DNA of 5,555 nucleotides from Nitrospira lenta (GCA_945906715.1 CAMDRK010000191.1:1-5555), one strand, 5' to 3'; positions 1-4,673 are shown, numbered from the stretch's first letter. The notes: generated by a model not told the origin, from the letters alone. Numbers and translations are program-made.

Positions 1-45
1 AAACCGCATCCGTCTCACCTCCTGTAGTACGGTCGTCCGTGTCAT
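1..45 (-). CDS. Transposase, N-terminal 15 residues only (runs off the window)
   Basis: Reading the minus strand from the ATG at 45-43 gives MTRTTVLQEVRRMRF, after which the window ends. From memory, TVLQEVRxMRF is the start of a family of helix-turn-helix plus rve integrase-type transposases, often labelled ISNCY. The assignment rests on about 11 residues. A good ribosome-binding site, AAGGAGGG (complement of 51-58), lies 5 nt upstream of the ATG. A second perfect one, AGGAGGT (complement of 17-23), precedes the internal ATG at 9-7, so translation could also begin at MRF. The first site is partly covered by an inverted repeat, CCCTC (51-55) with GAGGG (59-63), which could lower translation of the transposase. 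The paired repeats at 72-118 lie just upstream, as expected for an IS end. Confidence 0.6.
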   Translation of the reverse strand, partial: MTRTTVLQEVRRMRF

Positions 46-71
46 CGTGGCCCTCCTTGAGGGACCACCCT

Positions 72-118
72 AAACCGGACAGATCATGTGCTACAAAAAC
101 CGGACAGATGATGTGCTA
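72..118 (-). repeat. Two 22-bp direct repeats at a probable IS terminus
   Basis: Positions 72-93 and 97-118 carry the same 22-bp sequence with one mismatch (C at 85, G at 110), at a 25-bp period. The core, on the plus strand, is AAACCGGACAGAT followed by SATGTGCTA. They lie immediately upstream of the transposase start, reading outward. Multiple short direct repeats at an element end serve as transposase-binding sites in several IS families, for example IS21. The outer element edge is probably at or just beyond 118. No target-site duplication can be checked because the other end is outside the window. Confidence 0.5.
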
Positions 119-126
119 GCTACACA

Positions 127-148
127 ATTCGCATGGTCTGTTGCGAAT
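127..148. promoter_or_regulatory. Inverted repeat upstream of the TA operon, outer site
   Basis: ATTCGCA at 127-133 and TGCGAAT at 142-148 are perfect reverse complements separated by 8 bp. The repeat abuts and shares a base with the next inverted repeat (148-165). It overlaps the candidate -35 element TTGCGA (141-146). It could be a second operator for the XRE antitoxin encoded downstream; that is inference from position. Confidence 0.35.
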
Positions 149-169
149 ATGCCAGTTATGGCATAGTAT
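141..169 (+). promoter_or_regulatory. Candidate promoter and operator of the toxin/XRE operon
   Basis: TTGCGA (141-146) and TAGTAT (164-169) are separated by 17 bp and each matches the sigma-70 consensus at four of six positions, so the promoter is only moderate on paper. A perfect inverted repeat, TATGCCA (148-154), GTTA, TGGCATA (159-165), fills the spacer and touches the -10. This is the usual position for an autorepressor site in antitoxin-controlled operons. A start point near 176 would leave almost no leader before the ATG at 179, although GGAAGAG (170-176) could act as a ribosome-binding site if transcription starts further upstream. Confidence 0.4.
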
Positions 170-178
170 GGAAGAGTA

Positions 179-517
179 ATGAAGCCTGTTCATTTTGTTG
201 GAACGGCTCGCGAAGATCTGCGTGAGCTTCCAGAGCCAGTGCAGGAAACCGCTGGCTTTCAGCTGTTTGAAATTCAACAAGGAAAAGAATCGGACGATTG
301 GAAGCCGATGCCGGCGGTCGGATCTGGAGTCCATGAAATCAGGGTTCGGGATGCAAGCGGGGCCTATCGAGTCTTCTATGTGGCCAAGTTCGGGGAAGCC
401 GTGTATGTGCTCCATGTGCTTGAGAAGCGTTCACAGATAACGGCGATGGCCGATCTAGAACTCGGCAAGAGCCGATATGCTGATCTGCTTAAGTGGAGAA
501 GGGAGGAAGGCCTATGA
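179..517 (+). CDS. RelE/HigB-superfamily toxin, phage Gp49-like (DUF891) type
   Basis: The 112-residue product has the pattern of the Gp49-like branch of RelE/HigB toxins, which are generally ribosome-dependent mRNA endonucleases. A WKPMPAVGSG segment (41-50) is followed by the core strands HEIRVRD (52-58), YRVFYVAK (63-70) and YVLHVLEKRSQ (76-86). An RYADLLKWR helix follows near 99-107. Length is normal for the family. The ATG at 179 has GGAAGAG two bases upstream, a tight spacing. The gene overlaps its antitoxin by four bases (ATGA at 514-517), so the toxin is encoded first, as in higBA-like modules. The antitoxin probably represses the operon through the inverted repeat at 148-165. Nothing looks truncated. 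Family assignment is firm; the RNase activity and target are inferred from relatives. Confidence 0.85.
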   Translation: MKPVHFVGTAREDLRELPEPVQETAGFQLFEIQQGKESDDWKPMPAVGSGVHEIRVRDASGAYRVFYVAKFGEAVYVLHVLEKRSQITAMADLELGKSRYADLLKWRREEGL

Positions 518-876
518 AACGCGCCACAGTGACGAAAGGCAGTGGGAATATTTTTCGAGACCTTGGGTTTTCGGAAGAACGGTCTGCGGAACTGATTCTG
601 AAAAGCAGTTTACTGCAGGCGCTTCAGGAGACGATCAGGGGACGAGGCTGGAAGCAGGCGGAAGCGGCAACCCAACTCGGTATTGACCAAGCCAAGATCT
701 CGAAGCTACTCGCCGGCCAGATGGCCGGGTTCTCGGTTGAACGCCTGGTTCATTTTCTCTCTTTACTGGGCCAAGATGTAGAAGTCACCGTGCGTCGGGC
801 TCCGCGAGGACAGCGATACGGCACGGTCCGCGCGAAGGTATCTAGACGAGCGACCACGGTTGCGGGATCTCGCTAG
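514..876 (+). CDS. XRE-family antitoxin (HTH partner of Gp49-like toxin)
   Basis: The 120-residue protein carries a helix-turn-helix of the XRE type at about residues 33-86: LLQALQETIRGRGWKQAEAA, then GIDQAKISKLLAGQ as the recognition region. The tail is basic (RRAPRGQRYGTVRAKVSRR). This is the type of antitoxin commonly paired with Gp49-like toxins. It would bind and neutralise the toxin and repress their shared promoter. I chose the ATG at 514, which overlaps the toxin stop as ATGA and has GGGAGGAAGG (501-510) upstream. A GTG at 493 would add seven residues but lacks this support. The next gene, another HTH antitoxin, follows after 11 bp, so the three are likely one transcript. Confidence 0.85.
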   Translation: MKRATVTKGSGNIFRDLGFSEERSAELILKSSLLQALQETIRGRGWKQAEAATQLGIDQAKISKLLAGQMAGFSVERLVHFLSLLGQDVEVTVRRAPRGQRYGTVRAKVSRRATTVAGSR

Positions 877-887
877 GAGAACATGTC

Positions 888-1208
888 ATGATCAAGAACG
901 GCATGCGGCCGGTTCATCCAGGAGAAATCCTGTTCGAGGAGTTCATGAAGCCAGCAGAGCCGTCGATCAATGCCAATAGGCTCGCCAAGGCTCTCGAAGT
1001 CCCAGCGAACCGGATCACGGCAATTATCAAGGGACAACGAGGCATCACGGGCGATACCGCGGTCCGTCTGGCGACATTGTTCGATACCACAGCTGAATTT
1101 TGGATGAATCTGCAGAAGACGTATGAGTTGCGCCTGGCCGAGCAAGCGCTACCGGGTAAGGTCAGGAAGCATATTGAGCAACACCGGGAAGCACTCATGC
1201 CGGCGTGA
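888..1208 (+). CDS. higA: HigA-family addiction-module antitoxin, without adjacent HigB
   Basis: The 106-residue protein matches HigA/VapI antitoxins over its length. It has MRPVHPGEILFEEFM (6-20), an HTH at about 27-49 (NANRLAKALEVPANRITAII), then KGQRGITGDTAVRLA (48-62) and the hallmark EFWMNLQ (70-76). Such proteins bind DNA and neutralise a RelE-like HigB normally encoded just upstream. Here the upstream gene is instead the XRE antitoxin of a different toxin type, and no second HigB reading frame is visible. The ATG at 888 has AGGA (876-879) at a suitable distance; MRPVHPG at residue 6 is an alternative start. It may be an orphan, a second antitoxin for the Gp49-like toxin, or an extra regulator of the operon. 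Confidence 0.85.
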   Translation: MIKNGMRPVHPGEILFEEFMKPAEPSINANRLAKALEVPANRITAIIKGQRGITGDTAVRLATLFDTTAEFWMNLQKTYELRLAEQALPGKVRKHIEQHREALMPA

Positions 1209-1261
1209 TGAGGGAAGAATCCGTTCTATCTGGTTCGGTTGTTTGTGAGGATTTCGAGCGC

Positions 1262-1280
1262 AAAATTAGCACAGCGCTAA
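1262..1280 (-). terminator. Weak candidate terminator after the Phd/RelE pair
   Basis: On the minus strand TTAGC, GCTGT, GCTAA (complement of 1266-1280) forms a short stem followed by TTTT (1262-1265). It lies 26 bp past the RelE stop. The five-base, A/T-rich stem is weak (a G·U pair could extend it), so this is tentative. The 97-bp gap between convergent genes (1209-1305) shows nothing else. Confidence 0.3.
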
Positions 1281-1305
1281 CCAACGCAATGGCGCAGAGC
1301 GTTCT

Positions 1306-1599
1306 TCAGATGTGATCCAACTCGCGGTAGTCTCGATCACGGTGGAGAATCCGTGCGAGCTTCACCACCTTGGCCTTTTCGTCGATCGCATAGACAATGC
1401 GATACTCGCCCTGTGTAACACGAAAGCCGGTGAAACCCCGGTAGGTAAAATGCGAGAGCTGTTCAGAGTCTGGAGGACGAGGAGAGCGACGAAGACTCAG
1501 GATCTTGAGAAAGACTTGGCGAAGGCGCTTCGCATCGGTATGCCCAAGATCTTCAAGTGTGTCGAAGACCGGCTCTGAGAATTCGAGTGAATAACTCAC
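1306..1599 (-). CDS. RelE/ParE-family toxin
   Basis: The 97-residue protein has the RelE/ParE fold pattern. An amphipathic N-terminal helix pair spans about residues 8-40 (including AKRLRQVFLKILSLRR). It is followed by YRGFTGFRVTQGEYRIVYAI (53-72) and VVKLARILHRDRDYREL (78-94). R60, R67 and the HRxRxY segment (86-91) sit where substrate-contacting residues occur in this superfamily. RelE members cut ribosome-bound mRNA and ParE members poison gyrase; this sequence alone does not decide which, though HRxxxY resembles the RelE side. The start is GTG at 1599, overlapping the antitoxin stop as GTGA (1596-1599). There is little Shine-Dalgarno sequence, so it probably depends on translation of the antitoxin, which would keep toxin below antitoxin. 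Confidence 0.85.
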   Translation of the reverse strand: MSYSLEFSEPVFDTLEDLGHTDAKRLRQVFLKILSLRRSPRPPDSEQLSHFTYRGFTGFRVTQGEYRIVYAIDEKAKVVKLARILHRDRDYRELDHI

Positions 1600-1868
1600 A
1601 GACCAAGCCGACGGGTCACGTCATCGAGCGTGAGGAAACGATCATCCTTCAGGCTTTTCGTAAGCAGTGCTGACTCGTACCGGTCTTCGAGATCCACAAG
1701 GCGCTGGAAGTCTTCGTAGCCCAGGATCACGGCGGTCGGGCGCCGCCCCTTCTTGACAATGATCCGCTGCCCCTGATAGCCAGCTTGAGTCAACACCGCT
1801 GAAAAGCTGGCTTTGGCTTTGGTCGCCGTCACCGTATTTGAAGCGTGAGCTGTGTTGGGTTTCTTCAT
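1596..1868 (-). CDS. Phd/YefM-family antitoxin
   Basis: The 90-residue protein has the Phd/YefM N-terminal DNA-binding and dimerisation region: VTATKAKASFSAVLTQA (13-29), then QRIIVKKGRRPTAVILGYED (34-53). Its C-terminal tail (RFLTLDDVTRRLGL, 77-90) is the part that normally wraps the toxin. It precedes and overlaps the RelE/ParE gene, the standard order for yefM/yoeB-like modules. The ATG at 1868-1866 has no upstream Shine-Dalgarno sequence (ACCTCTT precedes it). That fits the promoter at 1876-1904, which predicts an mRNA starting at or within one base of this ATG. An alternative start further upstream is not available without crossing that promoter. Confidence 0.88.
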   Translation of the reverse strand: MKKPNTAHASNTVTATKAKASFSAVLTQAGYQGQRIIVKKGRRPTAVILGYEDFQRLVDLEDRYESALLTKSLKDDRFLTLDDVTRRLGL

Positions 1869-1875
1869 AAGAGGT

Positions 1876-1904
1876 ATTCTAGCCGATCAGGTCATAAAGG
1901 TCAA
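1876..1904 (-). promoter_or_regulatory. Strong sigma-70-like promoter of the Phd/RelE operon, predicted leaderless
   Basis: On the minus strand TTGACC (complement of 1899-1904) and TAGAAT (complement of 1876-1881) each match the consensus at five of six positions, with an ideal 17-bp spacer. Only 7 nt separate the -10 from the antitoxin ATG, so the start point falls at about the A of the ATG. Two direct AGGTCA half-sites (plus strand 1889-1894 and 1898-1903) lie in the spacer and over the -35. They could be sites for the antitoxin or another repressor. Confidence 0.6.
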
Positions 1905-1974
1905 ATAGGACATTTTAGTCTCGTTAGCGTCTGCCTCTAACATCTCCACCAGCGAAAACCCCTCTCGCTTGGAA

Positions 1975-2036
1975 GGGAAGCCCCCGGAAGGCCGGAGGCT
2001 TCCCTTTGAAGCGGCTCAGCGCTTCACGACGTGAGC
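1975..2036 (-). repeat. Dispersed 62-bp repeat, copy A, with double hairpin
   Basis: This segment aligns without gaps to 3547-3608 (copy B), with about 50 of 62 bases matching. It holds two hairpins. The first pairs GGGAAGCC (1975-1982) with GGCTTCCC (1997-2004), plus an inner four-base stem and a 4-nt loop. The second pairs TGAAGCG (2007-2013) with CGCTTCA (2020-2026). On the minus strand it starts with the last codons and TGA of a small ORF, then the hairpins, so it behaves like a gene end plus transcription terminator. No strong T-run follows directly, so termination efficiency is uncertain. Confidence 0.6.
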
Positions 2037-2144
2037 GGCAATCCACTCCTTGGCCTCACGGGCTACAATGAGAAGAGCCTCCAGGTCATTGAGGCCGAAC
2101 GAGGTCCCATTGCGCTCCCCCCTGACTGTGCCAAGTGTGCTCAT
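2016..2144 (-). CDS. 42-residue ORF, probably the C-terminal remnant of a lost gene
   Basis: From the ATG at 2144-2142 the minus strand reads a 42-residue product that ends LNDLEALLIVAREAKEWIAA then HVVKR. The last part is a plausible amphipathic helix ending in a basic tail. There is no Shine-Dalgarno sequence, and a possible IS end lies directly upstream (2150-2175). The likeliest reading is therefore the tail of a longer gene cut by an insertion. Its stop codon lies inside the dispersed repeat, and copy B reads a related ending (AHVLKL then stop). I do not recognise the parent protein. It could also be a genuine small gene. Confidence 0.3.
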   Translation of the reverse strand: MSTLGTVRGERNGTSFGLNDLEALLIVAREAKEWIAAHVVKR

Positions 2145-2149
2145 CTCGA

Positions 2150-2175
2150 GTGTCTCAATCTAGGGGGTCAGTCCA
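2150..2175. mobile_element. Possible IS3-type terminal remnant
   Basis: The minus strand reads TGGACTGACCCCCTAGATTG followed by AGACAC, which recalls the TGAACTGCxCCC...TTGAGACA ends of IS3-family elements. No transposase sequence adjoins it. The assignment rests on memory of end sequences only. The surrounding 1869-2230 interval otherwise holds the promoter, the repeat and the small ORF listed above. Confidence 0.25.
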
Positions 2176-2230
2176 GAATGTCCGCTAATTAAATTGAGAA
2201 ATCGTAGGTTGAGTTGTGTGCTGTCTTGGA

Positions 2231-3388
2231 TTAGCTTGCGTGCGATGCTTCGATGAGCTTCACGATTTGCGGCGCGATAAACACCCGGTTGCGCTGCTTG
2301 CCTGTGGCCTCTTTGAGAATCCCCTTGCGGATCAGTTTTTCAATGTTCAACTGTGCCGAGCGATGGGTCACTTTTAACAGCTTTGCAGCCTGGGTTGCGG
2401 TAATTGCGGGGTACGCAAACAGCTGGTCCACCAAGCGAAGTTGGAGCGCCGACGATCGAGCTGACTGGAACTCACCGCGATAGTTCTTCCACAATTGAAG
2501 TAATCGATCAGAACGAACCAGCGCGTCTCGTGATTGTTCAGCGACGCCCCGGAGAAAGAACGAGATCCAGTCGATCCACTTGCCCGACTGGCTCACAGCC
2601 AGAAGAAGACGGTAATACTCATTCCGGTAGCGTTCAAAGTAGGCGCTTAAATACAACAACGGTTCCGGGAGCGCCCCCTCTTTACAGAGTAACAGGGTAA
2701 TGAGGAGTCGTCCGATTCTGCCATTGCCGTCCAGGAACGGATGAATCGCCTCAAATTGGTAATGGATGGCTGCGAGGCGAATGAGGAGAGGCACCGTTGA
2801 GGGCGCATGCACGTAGGCCTCGAATTGGTCTAAGGCGTGTTCCATGTCTTCGACCGGAGGTGGCACGTAGGTGGCGTCCATCAGCGTGCAGCGATCTGGG
2901 CCAATCCAATTCTGGGAGCGGCGAAACTCTCCGGGTGTCAGATGTTCCTCGCGTACGTCATGCATGAGATGCTCGTGCACTTCTCTGATAAAGCGGAGGC
3001 TGAGCGGAAACTTCTTCAGCCGGACCAATCCGTATTCCATCGCTTTCACGTAATTGGCCACCTCCCGAGCGTCCGGGGCTTTCGGATCGACCGATCCTGA
3101 CGCTTCAAAGAACAGAAGATCGGACAGAGACGCTTGGGTGCCCTCGATGCGACTGGAGAGTACGGCTTCGCGTCTGATGAACGGCCCGATTAACAAGTGT
3201 GGGTTGGGTAAGGTGCGCGCGGTTCCTGCGAGTTCGCTGAGGGCGCGATCGGCCTCAGACAGTTGATTGACCAAATCCCAGCTCAGCGTGAGCTGGGGCG
3301 GAAGGGGATTCGGGAGAAAGGCCCAATAGTCACGCTGGGTCTTAATGAGTCGGCCATTCTTTTCCTCTGTAAAATCAGTAGGATTCAT
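2231..3388 (-). CDS. Fic-domain protein with internal inhibitory motif and C-terminal winged helix
   Basis: The 385-residue protein is a full-length Fic family member, a group that usually transfers AMP from ATP to hydroxyl groups of target proteins. The catalytic loop HPFLDGNGRIGR (216-227) is intact, including His216, Asp220 and Arg227. An N-terminal SSRIEG at 78-83 fits the (S/T)xxxE(G/N) inhibitory helix (Ser78, Glu82, Gly83), so the enzyme should be self-inhibited (class II) and need no separate antitoxin. The TPGEFRRSQNWIG segment (151-163) matches the substrate-side flap region. Residues 325-372 form a winged helix (ITATQAAKLLKVTHRSAQLN, then EKLIRKGILKE), suggesting DNA binding and perhaps autoregulation through the inverted repeat at 3404-3461. 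The ribosome-binding site is weak: AGGA lies 11 nt before the ATG. The protein target is not predictable. Confidence 0.93.
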   Translation of the reverse strand: MNPTDFTEEKNGRLIKTQRDYWAFLPNPLPPQLTLSWDLVNQLSEADRALSELAGTARTLPNPHLLIGPFIRREAVLSSRIEGTQASLSDLLFFEASGSVDPKAPDAREVANYVKAMEYGLVRLKKFPLSLRFIREVHEHLMHDVREEHLTPGEFRRSQNWIGPDRCTLMDATYVPPPVEDMEHALDQFEAYVHAPSTVPLLIRLAAIHYQFEAIHPFLDGNGRIGRLLITLLLCKEGALPEPLLYLSAYFERYRNEYYRLLLAVSQSGKWIDWISFFLRGVAEQSRDALVRSDRLLQLWKNYRGEFQSARSSALQLRLVDQLFAYPAITATQAAKLLKVTHRSAQLNIEKLIRKGILKEATGKQRNRVFIAPQIVKLIEASHAS

Positions 3389-3403
3389 ACAGCAGTTCGT
3401 CCT

Positions 3404-3461
3404 ATGATACTTTCATCTTCTTCTGCGGTCGCAGCGATACATTTGTGGTCGAAAGTATCAT
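3404..3461. promoter_or_regulatory. Widely spaced 11-bp inverted repeat upstream of the Fic gene
   Basis: ATGATACTTTC (3404-3414) and GAAAGTATCAT (3451-3461) are perfect reverse complements 36 bp apart. Between them is a near-perfect small palindrome, CTGCG GT CGCAG (3423-3434). The proximal arm ends 15 bp from the Fic start codon and contains TATCAT on the minus strand, a five-of-six -10 match. The two arms look like paired operator sites and would block transcription if occupied. The Fic winged helix is a candidate binder by proximity only. No good -35 partner was found. Confidence 0.45.
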
Positions 3462-3546
3462 TGCCAATCCGCTATGTCAATTTGCTACGACAAGAGGAAG
3501 GGAAATGCTTCTAAGGCTATGCCCAGCCGCGAGGTGAAATAATGAT

Positions 3547-3608
3547 AGGAATTCCCCGGAGGGTCGGAGGCTTCCCAATGAAGCGTCTTAAAGCTTCAAG
3601 ACGTGAGC
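3547..3608 (-). repeat. Dispersed 62-bp repeat, copy B
   Basis: This aligns gaplessly to 1975-2036. The first hairpin has decayed: GGAA (3548-3551) still pairs with TTCC (3572-3575) but two inner mismatches have appeared. The second is kept as TGAAGC (3579-3584) with GCTTCA (3593-3598). An alternative stem, CGTCTT (3584-3589) with AAGACG (3598-3603), is also possible. On the minus strand it follows the end of the NPY gene and could terminate that transcript. The rest of 3389-3670 holds the Fic upstream region and no convincing gene. Confidence 0.55.
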
Positions 3609-3731
3609 TGAGTTGTAGGACCGAGGTGTCAAGCAGCCATGAGATCATGTGGAGAGGTTCAGCGAATGGATCAGCCTCCTTCAATCCGAAGGCCGCGGCC
3701 GTAGGGATTCTTGATCGAGTCCGGTGAGAAC

Positions 3732-3930
3732 GGAGAGCCGAAACTGGTCTATCTCGTTTATCTGGTCTATTTGGTCTGTCTTGTTGGCCGGATCGGAAAA
3801 TCAACCAGAAGAACCAGAAAAACCAGATAGACTAGAGAAACCAGACAGACGAACAAGGAGCCGTGGGGCGTCAGTCGCATAGGGATTCGTCGCCGATTGA
3901 TTGCTGAACGGACTGCCGTAGGGGGAGAAG
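3732..3930. repeat. Long direct repeat, copy 1 (pairs with 5087-5283)
   Basis: This segment includes the 9-bp arrays and part of the NPY gene on both sides. It is repeated in the same orientation 1355 bp downstream. Positions 3732-3782 are identical to 5087-5137 over 51 bases. The right array and the NPY-coding part (3858-3930) are clearly related but diverged, with a one-base length difference near the TDAP codons. Confidence 0.75.
3744..3857. repeat. Facing arrays of a 9-bp tandem repeat, copy 1
   Basis: The left array (3744-3779) is four units of CTGGTCTAT with few changes (CTCGTTTAT, CTGGTCTAT, TTGGTCTGT). After a 24-bp centre comes the right array (3804-3857), six units in the opposite orientation: ACCAGAAGA, ACCAGAAAA, ACCAGATAG, ACTAGAGAA, ACCAGACAG, ACGAACAAG. 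The arms are imperfect reverse complements, so either strand could fold into a long hairpin. Nine bases is three codons, so every frame reads as a three-residue repeat. The element sits exactly where the NPY gene is broken. Confidence 0.8.
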
Positions 3931-4117
3931 GGATTGTTGATACCGTCAGGCTTGAAGGGGCTGCCAGCTCCGTAGGGATTGGACGTGGAATTAGGATTGT
4001 ACGGATTCGCGCTCAACTCGCCGAGATCTTCCGCGTAGACGGAGAGCGGCAGGAACAAAAGAAGGAACGCGACCCACATCGCAAGCCCTCACATTCAACC
4101 TATACCTAAGCGTCAGT

Positions 4118-4244
4118 CTAGTCCCCGTAGAGGAATTCCAGCAACTGGGCCTTGGTGCAGCGGGAAATGGTGAATGACTCCGTTTTTGCCCTCGCGGACT
4201 TCCGCTCGCGGCATCGCAACTTTGTACCAAGGTTCCGACGAGCC
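4118..4244 (-). pseudogene. Gene-fragment scar downstream of HEPN
   Basis: Directly after the HEPN stop, and in its frame, the minus strand reads GSSEPWYKVAMPRAEVREGK (4244-4185). From memory this resembles the N-terminus of large DUF499-type ATPases that can follow MNT/HEPN genes in defence-associated clusters. No start codon precedes it, and the resemblance stops at about 4185. A different frame then reads TESFTISRCTKAQLLEFLYG followed by D and TAG (stop at 4118-4120), which looks like a protein C-terminus that I do not recognise. A large internal deletion joining the start of one gene to the end of another would explain both. Each fragment is short, so the identities are tentative. Confidence 0.35.
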
Positions 4245-4673
4245 TCACTCCTTCCCTGGAAGAACACCAGGAGAGAATAAGGCACGCACAGCGGCTCGCA
4301 GACGACGAGCCAGGGTCACAGCCTGCTCGGCTTCGGGCCGTTCGATCGGCTCCCAGTCTCCCGGATAGCGTGCTTCGATCGTGTAGCGGTTCAGTGGCTG
4401 GACGTCACCAAGACTCGTTCCGCGCAATCCAGCCCCCTCCGCCTGTCGAGCCAGAACAACAAGATCGTGCGTACGCGGAAAGTCCACATTACGATAGACA
4501 AGCCACCCTTTCAGGTATTTCTCGGCACACTGCTGCGCGTGAAAGCAGACCGTGTCGAAGGGGCAATCGTCGTCGTGGAGGGTGAGGGTGTGTTCCGCAT
4601 TCTGGAGGTCGTGGTCCGCCTTCTCCATCCACTGGCGAACCCGCAGAAGCTGCTCCTCAGGCTGCGCGGTCAT
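4245..4673 (-). CDS. HEPN-domain protein, partner of the nucleotidyltransferase
   Basis: The 142-residue protein is all-helical in appearance and matches small HEPN proteins: VRQWMEKADHDLQNAEHTL (12-30), then FDTVCFHAQQCAEKYLKGWL (39-58), FPRTHDL (65-71) and NRYTIEARYPGDW (95-107). In MNT/HEPN modules the HEPN protein is usually the toxin, often an RNase, kept inactive by the nucleotidyltransferase, which in studied cases AMPylates it. A strict Rx4-6H RNase motif is not present: Arg61 and His69 are seven residues apart. Activity is therefore uncertain. The ATG at 4673 overlaps the upstream gene by 17 bp; an upstream in-frame ATG at 4802 would add 43 residues that merely shadow that gene. The stop is followed by a gene-fragment scar, suggesting lost downstream partners. 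Confidence 0.88.
   Translation of the reverse strand: MTAQPEEQLLRVRQWMEKADHDLQNAEHTLTLHDDDCPFDTVCFHAQQCAEKYLKGWLVYRNVDFPRTHDLVVLARQAEGAGLRGTSLGDVQPLNRYTIEARYPGDWEPIERPEAEQAVTLARRLRAAVRALFSPGVLPGKE

Larger units (their letters stand above)
3671..4079 (-). pseudogene. Secreted NPY/NPF-repeat protein, split by a 9-bp repeat array
   Basis: The N-terminal part starts at the ATG at 4079-4077. It has a hydrophobic signal peptide (MWVAFLLLFLPLSVYA, probable cleavage before EDLG, though lacking the usual early positive charge). ANPYNP, SNPYGAGSPF, NNPFSPYGSPF and ATNPYATDAP motifs follow. Relatives I recall continue with more such repeats. Here homology stops at about 3858, and the frame runs through array sequence coding LSGFSSLSGFSGSSG to a stop at 3801-3803. 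The missing C-terminus reappears downstream on the same strand: from 3745 to 3671 it reads SFGSPFSPDS, then IKNPYGRGLRIEGG and TGA. A TAG precedes that segment in its frame, so the two halves cannot be joined by translation. The gene is therefore interrupted. A 92-residue secreted product could still be made from 4079 to 3801. Function of the family is unknown. Confidence 0.7.

Noticed and set aside
72..118. Possible CRISPR repeats
   Set aside because: There are only two units with 3 bp between them, and they adjoin a transposase start. They fit an IS end.
1909..1960. Small minus-strand ORF MLEADANETKMSYLTFMT upstream of the antitoxin
   Set aside because: It lies over the operon promoter, has no properly spaced ribosome-binding site and no recognised similarity.
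2404..3266. Several plus-strand frames within the Fic gene
   Set aside because: They are antisense to a complete Fic gene and lack their own motifs or starts.
3505..3537. Ten-codon plus-strand frame with a good GAGGAAGGGA ribosome-binding site
   Set aside because: It is too short and has no conserved context; the purine-rich match is probably chance.
3517..3804. Minus-strand 95-codon frame
   Set aside because: It runs through the dispersed repeat, the NPY C-terminus in another frame and the left array. The competing frame carries recognisable NPY-family residues.
4183..4211. Hairpin GCGG ACTT CCGC and adjacent T-run as a terminator after HEPN
   Set aside because: The T-run is on the wrong side for the minus-strand transcript and the stem is only four bases.
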